NCBI GenBank assembly: GCA_902728285.1
Contig: CACVBU010001147.1
Location: 128,443-192,442, forward strand
Reading direction: 5' to 3'
DNA: 64,000 bases
From: Clytia hemisphaerica
Lineage: Eukaryota > Cnidaria > Hydrozoa > Leptothecata > Clytiidae
The notes under the pieces are model-generated. The model ran no database searches, was not told the origin of the DNA, and saw only the letters and a list, made by a program, of their open reading frames with translations. This document shows, piece after piece, positions 55,301 to 63,737 of this stretch. The position numbers were made by a program, and so were the translations under genes. Every line of letters starts with the position of its first letter. Within the stretch, counting starts at the first letter, position 1.

Positions 55301-58300
55301 TCGAATACTAGAACGCCGAATTTGAGAGCGCCACCGCATTTGTTTTCTATTGTATTGCTCAAATTTATGATTTAGAATATTCTAATTTGCTTTCATTTTG
55401 CTTACACCTCTATTCCGTCGTGATAGGCACCACTGCAATGGCTTTTTCTACCCAGTCTCTGTCATATGCAACCAATCAGCTGTCATAAAAATAACGTAAT
55501 GTCAGAAGATGATTACAGAAGTGCCTAATTCCGAGTCTTTAATATTTAGCCTGTATTTTCACATGCTTCCACTTTAAAAAGTAAGCAACTTAACATTTCA
55601 ATTTAACCAAATTTTTCATACATAGATTTTATCAGCAGCTAGTGTGATCGCCAAACACACAGCCATTCTTTGCAATGCTTGCAAACAAGCATCGACCAAA
55701 ACAAACAACCCTGTTGCCAAGCGACACTTTGTCCAATCAGCGAAAGACGTTGCAACTAATACCGCCAATATCGCTAAATTCATCAAGGTATGATATCTGT
55801 TGGATGAATCGCGGTTTAATGAAGTTCAATATTCCCCTACTGGAAAATCTAAAATATACAACTTCAAGTAGCTTTACATAATACTTAATCTTGGTGAGTG
55901 CCAAAGCTTTTATGAAATCGCTCACAGGGAGTTAAAAATTGTTTGTTTTATACAACCCCTCCTTTGTTCTCTAGGCATACGCAGTGAAAATGACACCAGA
56001 CAATCGTCGAAATTGCGCTGACGCTGCAGAACCACTCTTAGAAGCAGTCGATAACCTTGTGGCATTCGCTTCCTCACCTGAGTTCGCGTCTGTTCCAGCT
56101 AAGATCAGTCCTCAGGTAATACTTTCACTTGCCTCGTATTCAAACAATTACCATGGTGATTATGTCCATCGAGACATTAAATGATTTTTTTATGAATAGA
56201 AAGTAGTTTTAATAAAATCCGCTGTGAGTAAATCAACATGGCAATGATTTCTAAACGTGACAAGTGACGTTCGTAACGTCTTTTCACAACTCGAACCCGA
56301 ACCATTGTCTTTGACTTCTGAGAATACATTAGCCTCTCTCTACTTTAGCCCTTGATTTTGTTTGGTTAGATATTCGTTTTTTATTGGTTTTTGACAGTTT
56401 GAATTGAATAACAATTACCAATAAGACAGTAAAATAAGGCGTAGTTACAAAAATTTATCCATACGCGAAATTTGATCCACCTAAGATAATAATTTGAAAG
56501 GCTATTAATCTTTTTTTTTCCGAATAAAATGTCTTTTAATATTTCGAACGCTTTTCTTTTGCACCTTGTAGGCTAAAGCAGCTCAACAGCCTCTCATCAG
56601 CTCTGGCAAAAATATGGTCAACTCCAGCACCAAACTCTTCCTTGCTGCTAAGCAACTGGCAAACAACAATAAAGATCCACAAGTGTGGAATTCGTTCACT
56701 CAATACGCACGTGCGGTTTCTGATGCTATGAAAAAGATCGTCTTCAGTCTCAGGTAAGGAAGGTTCCTTTGTAATTTCCAGCCTTTATACTTGCGTTGTG
56801 CAATCGTGCCTAAGATATTTTACATATGTGCGCTTTAACCTCTTTGCGCTATTCAGCCCTCTTCCTCGAAACAGATTTTTAAAAATTAACTATCTGCTTT
56901 AGAAGCTTAGAATGAAAAAACACAGACTTCAATTTTTGCCAGTCTTAGTATGTAAAAGTAAAAACTAAAATTCATTTTCAATTTTTTTTTCTCTTCCCGC
57001 AGAGAGAACGCTCCAGGACAACAAGAATGTGACCAAGCTGGCGATATGATCAACAGAGCCATCAACAAAATCGATCAAGCTTCACTGTCAGCTGTCAGTA
57101 ACAATCTGAGACCTGACACGCAAGGTTCATTAAAGGTATGACCAAACGGTCAAAGAAGGGTTTATTTTTCAACGCTTGCTATCAACTTATCTAAAAGAGC
57201 AGATAAAAAAGGTTTCCTAAAATGGCGACATGGTTGAATTCTCTCCACAGTAATCTTTGTGAAAATGGAATACTTGAAACTTACCAATCCTTGACTTCCA
57301 TTTAATGAAACAAGCATATATCAATCGGCGGGAAAGTCTGTGCTGCACTGCCTTACCGGGTCTAACTTATAAGTGCTTTTCCTTCGTTTTCGCACTCCTT
57401 CTGAAACTAGACAGCTAAATAGCTGAATATGGGCACGAGACCACCGCCGTGTCTAACTTATAAGTGCTTATAGGCGCGTCATGATTTATTGAATTTTTAT
57501 ATTTCCAGGAATTCGAAGAGAAATTAATGCTGATCTGTGCACAATTACAAGAATCTGTACCGGACACTGTAGACCACGCCAAAGGAGCACCAGAAAAGAT
57601 CGGGCACTCTGTCATCAAGCTGGCTAACCTTGCCGATCCTCTTGCAGATTGTGCGATTGGATTCGCCTCAAAACTTCCCGGTGGTTCGCAGAAACAGACC
57701 GAATTATTGGACAAAGCGAAGACGGTTTGTGAATCGGCCGCCTCGTTGGTTTATGCCACCAAAGACGCGGGCGGTAATCCAAAGGTAACCCATTGTTTTC
57801 TTTAAACTGACAAACCTATAGCCAGGATGCTTGTAAGATAAGGGTACCAATTTTAATTCTAGCTTGGAAAGTTGAAAAACCTAAACTTCAAATACATGAT
57901 TTGGGGAAATTTAAACACGCTTCTTTTAATTTGTAATCATGGCCAAAGCTTTTCAGTTTCATGCCAAGTTAAGGCATTTTGAAAACACTCCATAAGTTGA
58001 TCGAGTACTGTATATCATACATTTCATTTTATATTTACTTTTCTTGATGCATCGAAAACTATTTTGATATCGAAATAAATTTTATAACTTGATCCATCGT
58101 AAATATGGAGTAAAGGGAAAATTATAAGGAAACCATATCGCTAATCTAAACACGCCTTTCTTGTTCAATAATTCATGGCATATTTCATTTCACAAATTCA
58201 AATTTATTAGAGAAAGATAAGGCCGTCTGTTAGATGGAATTAGACGCCATTTCTTTAAGAAAAACGTATTTCACTAAGGGTCAAAAGAGTTGCTAAAGCT

Positions 58301-61300
58301 TCAAACCTTGAGATTTAATATAAATTGATTGGTCCGGCTGTGCATTTCCTTCAAATCGATTCTCAGGGGTTTTGCTTTGTTTTTGGTAGGTTGGTGAATG
58401 AAAAATTGACTCTGGCGATTTCTAGATTCTAAGTCGACAAACTCTTAGCAAGTGTATTGATTGGCGTAAATATTTACCTGAGGCGGCGAACCAAACTTTT
58501 CGAATGGCGAATTGTATTTTTTTCGTGTCTTGGACCGACGGAATTCTCCGTTCACCGGGCCTGAATAATATCCCTGGATTCTAAGTTGCTTGGTCCTAGG
58601 GATGATTTGTTCCTTTTCCCTGCCAACTCGTACCAAAAGTTTTCCAAATTTTCATATATTTCCATTACCACATTCTCCAGGCACGAGAAACTCATCCCGC
58701 TGTTGACGAGGCTGCTGTAGATTTGGACGAAGCTATCAATGATCTCACTCAACAATTGGAAGAAACTGCAAGTGATACTGGTGCTGTCACTGCTCTTGTT
58801 GATTCCATAAAGAAAGCAAGAACTGGAGTAAGTGGGCATCCATCTTTGTTTGAATAACATCTCTATTTCAGGTCCTATAGTACTGTATATTTTGACACCT
58901 TATTTCGTTTTTGTAGTAAGTGATCTACGCGTAATAGCTCGCCGCGAGCGTAGGACGGGATGAATGCCACCACGCACCACATTGTCTTAATGACCTTCCA
59001 GATGGGAGTTAAGAGCGATGACCACCCCACCACTAACGCATTTGTGGACAACAGTTATAAAAAAAACTAAGCGAAGTTGTGACTGTAGAGTCATCCATCT
59101 CGAGCCTTGACAAGTAAGCCCCAATTATTCAATACTTTTTCTCCCCTTTTTCTTTAGATTAGCATGTTTGTAGCAGATTACCGTGACCGAAGCCATGGTC
59201 TTCCACCTGGTATGACTTTTGTTGAATATCAAGACAAGATGGTCAAAGGGTTGAAGAATATCACAAGAAACTCCCAAGATATGGTAAGAAAGCTTACAAA
59301 TGCATATTTTATTTCCACTGTTGATGATCAGTTTGTCGCAAATTTCGATGTTATCAGTCCAATGTTGCAACTGGAAGTCCGTCCAATTGAATTTTCTAAC
59401 ATGGATTTTCATCCAAATAACAAGCTTTTAAAGCAGAAATTTTAGACTTTCCGTCCAGATTAACCAAAGCTGGTTGCAACACTGGTAATCCATTCAGATT
59501 TTGCAAAGTTAACTAAAAGTTCCGTTGACTTGTTTGAACATGGATTTTTACTTAACTGTTTATCCCTCTTTTCTCCCAACAGGTCAGTAAATCTAATAGT
59601 AAGCCGAAAGAACTTGGTGGAATCGCACAGGACATGTGTAAGAACTACAATCTCCTTGCTGAAGATACCAAATATGCTGTTCTTCTTACCAACCAACCTG
59701 ATGTAAGTCAACTATTATTTAAAGGTCATGTTTTAAAATTAGAGTGATATCGTTTGATTACTCATCAATTTTAAATTACATGCTTTTCCACATTGAATTA
59801 ACACGGACGTGGAGCAACATGAAAGAGGGAAAAACATTTTTTTGTTTATTCAGCACGAAATTGAGCACAATATAACAATAAGAGAAACCGGCCTGATATG
59901 AAACATGTGTCTGTTATGAAACGGGAAACACTTGTGTCAAACTAATATCTTTAAGTTTTTCATCATATACCTTTTTTAGTTCCTTCTTCTTTGAACATGC
60001 TCTCAGCCCGTGAAAAACTTCAACGATTTCAAAGCTTAGGGTTATAATCATTTATGTGGTTTGATTCAGTAAAAGCCTGCATTGGTAATCGTTTACAGGG
60101 AATCCATTAAAATGAGAAATGTATAGAATTCTTTTCAATCCTGCTTCCCCGTTTTCATGGCCGCACTTTATAAATCGTATATATTTTCTGTTCTTTCTTC
60201 TAGATCGCTGATCGATTAAAGACAAGCGTGGACACTTTGGGTGACTCCTGTTCTCATCTGGTGGTCGCTGCTGGCAACGTTCAATCGTCTCCAAACGATT
60301 CGTACGCCAAGAGAGACCTCTCAGATAAGGCCAAGCAAGTCAACGAAAATGTCTCATACGTACTCGCCACGCTACAGGCCGGATCTATTGGTACACAGGC
60401 TTGCATAGATGCTGTAAACACACTTAACGGTATTATTGGTGATTTGGATACAACTATCATGTTTGCCCAAGCTGGCACATTAAACCCAGAAACTGGTTCA
60501 GAGACATTTGGCGAACTTAAAGAGAATATGTTGAAGACTGCGAGAGATTTAGTTGAAGACACGAAATCGTTGGTTGTTGGTGCGCAGGGTAGCCAAGAAC
60601 AGCTAGCGACGTCAGCACAAAAAGTACTTGCTAGTATGACTAGCCTGGCTGATAAGATCAAATTGGGGGCAACTAGCCTGGGATCGGATGATGTCGAAGC
60701 ACAGGTAAGATGATAACATTTGATGAACTGATTATAATCTGATCTGGTTAATTTTGGCTCAAATACTCTTCATAGATAATCTAGTTTTAAAGCAAAAGTT
60801 TGCCACCGTTTAGAAATTGTTCTTCAATAAACAAAAAGTGAGAAATAAACTACTACGAGTATAAGAATCTTCATTTCTTTTAACCACTCTTCGATTCATT
60901 AGGTGATGCTCTTACAAGCAGCAAAAGATGTAGCTTATGCGCTAACTGATTTGGTCAACGCCACTAAGAACTCTTCGGGTAAATCTGCTACTGATCCTGC
61001 AATGGAAGTTCTCAAAGTCTCTGCCAAGGTAAATGATATGATAGTCATTACAGTGGAGTCTCCATAACTCGAACGCGTACGCGTACCAATATTTATTCGA
61101 GTTATGCAGTATGGTTTTATAAGGCATAGCTTACTGAAAGGACCTAAAACTTGTTCGAGTTAATGAGACAATTCGAGTTATAGAGGTTCGAGTTAATGGG
61201 GCTCTTACTGTATTTATAATTTTTTTTAATCTTCCTGTTTTGGAAAGAAAGTTTCGTGTGTCCCCTTGTATTATTAACAAGTGTGAAGTTTTTTTATTAC

Positions 61301-63635
61301 ATCTTGGTGATAGAAAACAGAGATAATGTGTAACATTTTACCATAGTGATCTGTCTGCGTTTTGTGTAAGAAGGAACATGCTGTTCCATTCAATGTTTGC
61401 AAGTTCATAGGTATATGGCTGGTCACTTGTTAGTCACAATATCCTCCCTTTTATTTACCTTCTCCATCTGTAAGCAGAAATTCGTCCAGCTGAGATTTCA
61501 GTTTGCCTATAACGTTTCCACCTTTTCCGTCTATAGGCTGAAATCCCTTAAATTTCCATCCTAATACACTTTTCTCGAGATGCATAAATTTATTGTTGTC
61601 CTCGTTTTCAAACAGATTTCATTGCTATAAAATTACATATTCACAATGATAATTGTGTTGCTTACACCTCATGAGACATTTTGAATTTCAAGTACTTTTG
61701 TTTTAGAGTTAACGTTTGCCTTTTGGGAATTTAAATTGGTTTAAATGTATAATTTAATAGCAATGAAACTGTTTGAAAACGAGGACAACAATAGATTTAT
61801 GCATCTCGAGAAGAGTGTATTGCAAGCTTTTGAAGACTGAAATTTCTTTAACTTTGTGTCTACTTTTAAACTATCCGTCCTGATTCACCAAAGGTGGTTG
61901 CAACACAGTATAATATTTTCACCATTTTTCTCTCTTTCTTTCTCTCCACCAGACGATGGTGACCAACGTGTCATCTTTATTGAAGACCATTCATTCTGTC
62001 GAAGACGAAGCATCGAGAGGAGTGCGCGCCATCGAAGCAACCGTTGATGCCGTCAAACAAGCCGTTGTGGTAAGTTGCTATGACAACTCACGCCTATGCA
62101 AATCATTTAAAATGAAAAACTCATACAAAATCTTAAAAGCTGTCCATAAATGGATACCCTCACTATCCACCATACGATTTTTTTTCTTCTAAAAAACCAA
62201 ATTGTATGTAGTAACTTTAGAACCCTATTTTTGAGTGCAAATTTAAGTCTAGAAAGCTTTCACTCGAGCTTCTTTATAATGTATTGAACGCAGGTTCTTC
62301 GCTTTCTTCGCTGCGAAAATTCAATTTTAAGGATCCGCATATTTCATCTCAATAGTGAAATGCAGAATGACTTTAATTTGTACAGATACTAAAAAAGCTT
62401 GCAGTCAGCTGAAAACTACATTAGGAGGGAATTAATTGAGCTTTGTAGTTTTAATTGAGTTTTTTTTATTCATAAAATATTTCAATCTGGTTTTCCATTA
62501 TTTACCCAGGAATTACAAAACGGTTCTCCCCCATACAAAGACGCTTCGCCAGAAGAGCTGATCCGAGCAACCAAAGGTGTCACCTTGGCAACCGCCAAAG
62601 CCGTTTCTGCTGGCAACAGTGGCAAACAAGACGATGTTCTGCAAGCCGCCAACATTGGACGTCGTTTTACCACCGAACTTCTTGTAACGCTAAAGGTAAA
62701 GTTTTAGTAATGGGCTATTCCAGAAATAGTCTGTACCCCCTATGCTGAGGAGGTGTGACGTCCAGGGTGGCCTGGAAAATGCAAAATTAAAGGTGGTCTG
62801 GTTTTTTGAATGATAAAATCCAGGTCAGTAAAATTGGGTTGAGAATCCAGGGTTTTAATTTTTTTTTTTAAATCACCTCAACATAGGGGGTACAAATTTT
62901 TTCTGGATAATTTAAGTATCGGTCACGCATACCTAAATAAAACATTCCATCTGGTTCTGGCGAAGTAGCTATAAGTTCATGAATTTTTAGGGCTCAACCC
63001 TTTTTTGGTGATTTTCAGTATGGTAGTTGGCAGACTTGATATTCCCAAAAGATCACCCCCCCCCCTAACTAACAGTATATGGTTTACATCTTGAATGCTG
63101 AACAAATTTTGTTGAAACGATTTCATTTTAGTATTGGCAACCAGGAATACATATTACTTAAATAAAATGGCTTACATCGAATAATTATTTTCCATTTCTT
63201 CAGAAAAATACAGTTGACGCTCTCTAATTCGACTTTCAAGGGGAATAGGATTTTCATCGAATAGGGGAGTGTATCAAATAGTAGAGCTTTAGAGGGTTTC
63301 TTGTTGACGGTGACTTTAACGAATAAGGGAGCGTATCGAATAGTAGAACGTTGATTTAGAGAGCGTTATCTGTACATCAAAAAGCTCTTTCAATTGAATA
63401 ATCGTTCTCTCAAAAATTCTACAGGGTGCTGTATTCAACGCGGACAACGAGTCGGTAAAGATATCCATCATGATGAAAGGTCGTGAAACAGCGGAGGCTT
63501 ATTGTGACGTTTTGAACCATGTCGCGTCGATTGTCATGCACCCTTCACAACCGAAGAAACAACAACTTGTCGTGTTGTCAAAGCAAGTGGCCGTCAGTGT
63601 TTCTGATCTTGTCAAACAAGCAGAACAACTCAAAG
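39006..63635 (+). CDS. Talin B, N-terminus through R12, spliced (3' end outside window)
   Basis: The 42 exons are: 39006-39065, 39333-39408, 39636-39866, 40260-40342, 40736-40838, 41053-41122, 41560-41686, 41831-41901, 42163-42226, 42317-42421, 42707-42796, 43252-43317, 43660-43761, 43976-44239, 44621-44781, 45023-45176, 45531-45896, 48342-48551, 48838-48969, 49181-49423, 49827-49940, 50705-50839, 51186-51314, 51635-51946, 52206-52331, 52633-52970, 54034-54172, 54500-54667, 55030-55173, 55626-55787, 55975-56115, 56572-56753, 57003-57135, 57509-57784, 58681-58827, 59158-59283, 59583-59702, 60204-60704, 60903-61028, 61953-62069, 62510-62695, 63425-63635. They encode about 2270 residues up to the R12/R13 junction. 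ATG 39006 has A at -3 and an in-frame TAA at 38994-38996. R13 and the dimerisation helix lie to the right. Confidence 0.95.
40736..42226 (+). CDS. Talin B F1 end and F2 subdomain
   Basis: Exons 40736-40838, 41053-41122, 41560-41686, 41831-41901 and 42163-42226 (residues 151-295). The lysine- and glutamate-rich EEREKKKMDTLKRKLHTED matches the basic F1 loop of vertebrate talin (KLKQKLHTDD). KWLDHERTLRECGV follows, then VEINLLYSQSRDAILEG and the short F2 segment FAALTIQIQYGDYDEG. The donors at 40838 (A|GTAGGA) and 41901 (GA|GTACGT) were chosen from phase and homology; alternatives a few bases away exist. Confidence 0.88.
41214..41346. mobile_element. MITE, CAGTGTTGCAAC family, copy 1
   Basis: Ends CAGTGTTGAAACTTTTC and GGTTGCAACACTG are inverted. 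The interior GTCCGTCCAATTGAATTTTC and AGACTTTCCGTCCAGATTAA are almost identical to 59358-59483. It lies in the talin B intron 41123-41559. Confidence 0.75.
42317..43761 (+). CDS. Talin B F2 end and F3 subdomain
   Basis: Exons 42317-42421, 42707-42796, 43252-43317 and 43660-43761 (residues 296-416). Visible motifs are GLPTYGVTFFLVK, GKNKLVPRLLGINKDDVLRV, VKRWAASPKSFTL and DFGDYTEGYYSVQT. The W of RWAASP aligns with the integrin-contacting W359. The intron between 42796 and 43252 interrupts a stretch that is one exon in talin A, and it contains two short inverted-repeat elements. Confidence 0.95.
42844..42999. mobile_element. Pogo/Tigger-like MITE in talin B intron
   Basis: The left end TAGTGGAGTCTC and right end GTTACTCCACTG are inverted, with TA after the right end. 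CTATAACTCGAATG and CCTTAACTCGAA are family motifs. It lies in the intron 42797-43251. Confidence 0.65.
43039..43161. mobile_element. MITE, CAGTGTTGCAAC family, copy 2 (diverged)
   Basis: ATCAGTGTTGAAATTCATCT at the left and AAAGCTGACTGCCACACTGA at the right. AAAGCAGAAACTTTAGACAT matches the interior of copy 1. Confidence 0.6.
43404..43578. mobile_element. Degraded MITE, TACCTTAAGGGAAG family
   Basis: ACTAACTTAAGGGAAGATAT at the left and AGAAATTTTTTTCCTTAATA at the right are inverted remnants of the 20501 family. It lies in the talin B intron 43318-43659. Confidence 0.5.
43976..44239 (+). CDS. Talin B F3-R1 linker exon, short and diverged
   Basis: An 88-codon exon, 45 codons shorter than A's. 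It begins RKALEFVDDDQDEQGIIKED, continues with a basic, polar stretch (APKKPKSHQQNEQ) and ends SPELPVYGSDP. Only the SGQKAL core and the PELPV end are clearly shared with A. The DEESTMLED and GSVAIPAV segments shared by A and vertebrate talin are missing. Confidence 0.9.
44621..45176 (+). CDS. Talin B rod domain R1 (first part)
   Basis: Exons 44621-44781 and 45023-45176 (residues 505-609). QSQRWLENQQEFTKNDIANR leads into SATSGDPDDVNYTEVGAG and then NSNLEDLMRGLRMFNTLIG. The split-codon junction at 44781 matches A exactly. Confidence 0.93.
45531..48551 (+). CDS. Talin B R1 end, R2 and R3 start, split by a 2.4-kb intron
   Basis: Exon 45531-45896 (122 codons) runs from PRQDLLNYAGEIG to SVDNVQGICL. 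Exon 48342-48551 (70 codons) runs from DSTDDENSQNLIKDAA to MVRQAKILAQ. Together they equal the single 197-codon exon of A less five residues. The intervening intron hosts a 1.4-kb inverted-repeat element, so this intron may be younger in B or lost from A. Confidence 0.93.
46113..47545. mobile_element. 1.4-kb DNA element in talin B intron with coding remnants
   Basis: The left end GGTAGGAACC...TTTCCCTACCTGGGC mirrors the right end GGCCCGGTAGGGAAG...TTTCTACC. Each end is itself a small palindrome. Around 47100-47310 a broken frame reads TKWHLGVVEFKVQPL then WTFPEKAEINKTS, which looks like decayed transposon protein sequence of a family I cannot name. It fills most of the 45897-48341 intron. Confidence 0.6.
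48838..49423 (+). CDS. Talin B R3-R4 exons
   Basis: Exons 48838-48969 (44 codons) and 49181-49423 (81 codons). KRLLAAAKVLADATAQLVDA matches the R3 vinculin-binding helix. NALKKKLIKRLENAARQAVA is read without the intron that A has at this point. The exon ends at DSCK, where A has no intron. Confidence 0.94.
49827..51314 (+). CDS. Talin B R4 end and R5 start
   Basis: Exons 49827-49940 (38 codons), 50705-50839 (45 codons) and 51186-51314 (43 codons). The order is ASIKDSQKYPDHQKAQLGL, then PGNKLVANSKAAVPTVADN, then AAEACGSLEIDEALNAVKIL. The 764-bp intron 49941-50704 contains an inverted repeat rich in TCGCGAAATT. Confidence 0.93.
50295..50614. mobile_element. MITE, CGCGAAATTTAATC family, in talin B intron
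   Basis: TTACTTTAATCGGATTAATT at the left pairs with AATTTAATCCGGTTAAAGTA at the right. CGCGAAATTAAATCC motifs repeat inside on both strands. A relative is at 24850-25180. Confidence 0.75.
51635..52331 (+). CDS. Talin B R5-R6 exons
   Basis: Exons 51635-51946 (104 codons) and 52206-52331 (42 codons). MAQLLTAAAQGNDSYTGIAA is identical to A in protein and nearly so in DNA. SHVVGCLPGQRVVERAIDDI follows. Neutral codon positions within the first exon are unusually conserved with A. Confidence 0.94.
52445..52517 (+). other. tRNA-like sequence, probable SINE head or tRNA pseudogene
   Basis: It has a D-arm TAGCTCAGTCAATAGAGC (A box), an anticodon-like loop CTTACAA (TAC, Val) and a T-arm GTGGGTTCGGTCCCCGT (B box). 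The acceptor stem GGCCGGG against CACCCCT and the anticodon stem TTCGC against TCAAA pair badly, so it is not a working tRNA. It lies in the talin B intron 52332-52632; a SINE tail may extend toward 52600. Confidence 0.6.
52633..54667 (+). CDS. Talin B R6-R7 exons
   Basis: Exons 52633-52970, 54034-54172 and 54500-54667. They cover FPYTEEPFSAVQERLNETS, SSKLLLASKALAADPGAPNA, GVTDAINQLLDQVLTSAPG, SHVLDNPVEPVNE and ASFFECLDSAAEKSQDM. The intron after VNE at 54172 lies 14 codons downstream of A's corresponding intron. The 1063-bp intron 52971-54033 contains the long foldback element. Confidence 0.94.
53091..53924. mobile_element. Long foldback element with 223-bp arms
   Basis: Arms 53091-53313 and 53702-53924 are closely complementary, starting TACCGGGTGCGCCACAAA. 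The loop is about 390 bp with no coding frame. A copy with the same end begins at about 63738. It fills most of the talin B intron 52971-54033. Confidence 0.8.
55030..56115 (+). CDS. Talin B R8 and return into R7
   Basis: Exons 55030-55173, 55626-55787 and 55975-56115 (48, 54 and 47 codons). AAYLVAIADPSSTMGQAGLV is followed by ILSAASVIAKHTAILCNACK and FVQSAKDVATNTANIAKFIK, the latter resembling a vinculin-binding helix. The third exon begins AYAVKMTPDNRRNC. No equivalent of the talin A microexon is seen in the 55174-55625 intron. Confidence 0.94.
55206..55338. mobile_element. Pogo/Tigger-like MITE (GCGCTCTCTAGTTCG) in talin B intron
   Basis: CAGTTGGCGCTCTCTAGTTC at the left and GAATTTGAGAGCGCCACCG at the right, enclosing ATCGAATAATAGAG-type motifs shared with 63211-63372. 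It lies in the R8 intron 55174-55625. Confidence 0.65.
56572..58827 (+). CDS. Talin B R9 exons
   Basis: Exons 56572-56753, 57003-57135, 57509-57784 and 58681-58827 (residues 1563-1808). Segments include ENAPGQQECDQAGDMINRAI, IKLANLADPLADCAIGFASK and TVCESAASLVYATKDAGGN; the E of CESA aligns with the autoinhibitory E1770. B reads straight through RIGHS/VIKLAN but has an intron after GGNPK, the reverse of A. The exon junction at 57003 is flanked by sequence almost identical to A 14952. Confidence 0.94.
57785..58680 (+). other. 0.9-kb talin B intron, no element identified
   Basis: The intron is specific to talin B, after GGNPK. It contains no recognisable gene. A minus-strand open frame near 58552-58860 overlaps the next exon and is a shadow. 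Confidence 0.5.
59158..60704 (+). CDS. Talin B R10 to start of R11
   Basis: Exons 59158-59283, 59583-59702 and 60204-60704 (42, 40 and 167 codons). KMVKGLKNITRNSQDM then VSKSNSKPKELGGIAQDM are separated by an intron A lacks. The large third exon fuses NVQSSPNDSYAKRDL, VSYVLATLQAGSIGTQACI and DTTIMFAQAGTLNPETG, which are two exons in A. Confidence 0.93.
59358..59483. mobile_element. MITE, CAGTGTTGCAAC family, copy 3
   Basis: CAATGTTGCAACTGGAAG at the left and CTGGTTGCAACACTG at the right. The interior is nearly identical to copy 1 at 41214. It lies in the talin B intron 59284-59582. Confidence 0.75.
60903..63635 (+). CDS. Talin B R11-R12 exons
   Basis: Exons 60903-61028, 61953-62069, 62510-62695 and 63425-63635. 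VMLLQAAKDVAYALTDLVN, TMVTNVSSLLKTIHSVEDEA, RATKGVTLATAKAVSAGNSG and VLNHVASIVMHPSQPKKQQ are the same blocks as in A, with matching lengths (126, 117, 186 against 183, 211 nt). The last exon ends in phase 1 after QLKG, so the next exon should open with the R13 signature GxxWVNPEDP beyond the window. Confidence 0.94.
61051..61210. mobile_element. Pogo/Tigger-like MITE, best copy of the CTCGAAC family
   Basis: TA, then CAGTGGAGTCTCCATAACTC, internal GTTCGAGTTAATGAG, and a right end TTACTG followed by TA. It lies in the talin B intron 61029-61952. Confidence 0.7.
61430..61909. mobile_element. MITE, CAGTGTTGCAAC family, copy 4, carrying a nested foldback
   Basis: The right end GGTGGTTGCAACACAG and CTATCCGTCCTGATTCACC match the family, as does AGCAGAAATTCGTCC at the left. 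The middle is expanded by 61563-61822, whose arms CTCGAGATGCATAAATTTAT and CCTCGTTTTCAAACAG are mirrored at the other side. The left limit is uncertain. Confidence 0.6.
62712..62909. mobile_element. MITE, GGGCTNTTCCAGAA family, copy 3 (shortened)
   Basis: It starts GGGCTATTCCAGAAATAG and shares GGTGTGACGTCCAGGGTGG with copy 2. The right end TTTTTTCTGGATAA is degraded and the interior is shorter. It lies in the talin B intron 62696-63424. Confidence 0.65.
63211..63372. mobile_element. Pogo/Tigger-like MITE (GACGCTCTCTAATTCG) in talin B intron
   Basis: TA, then CAGTTGACGCTCTCTAATTC at the left; AGAGAGCGTTATCTG then TA at the right. The internal CGAATAGGGGAGTGTATC recurs as CGAATAAGGGAGCGTATC. 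Confidence 0.7.
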
Positions 63636-63737
63636 GTAATTCTTTGAAACATACCATCTGCTCTTTCTGTAAAATTGAATATAGAACCCAACCCATTATT
63701 TACCTTATTTTGGTATAGTTACCTATTACCCCTGACA

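Noticed and set aside
60281-60661. Minus-strand 126-codon frame
   Set aside because: Antisense of the large R10 exon of talin B; no independent support.
39006-63635. A and B as two haplotypes or an assembly duplication
   Set aside because: Introns, spacer, linker and many residues differ too much for alleles.
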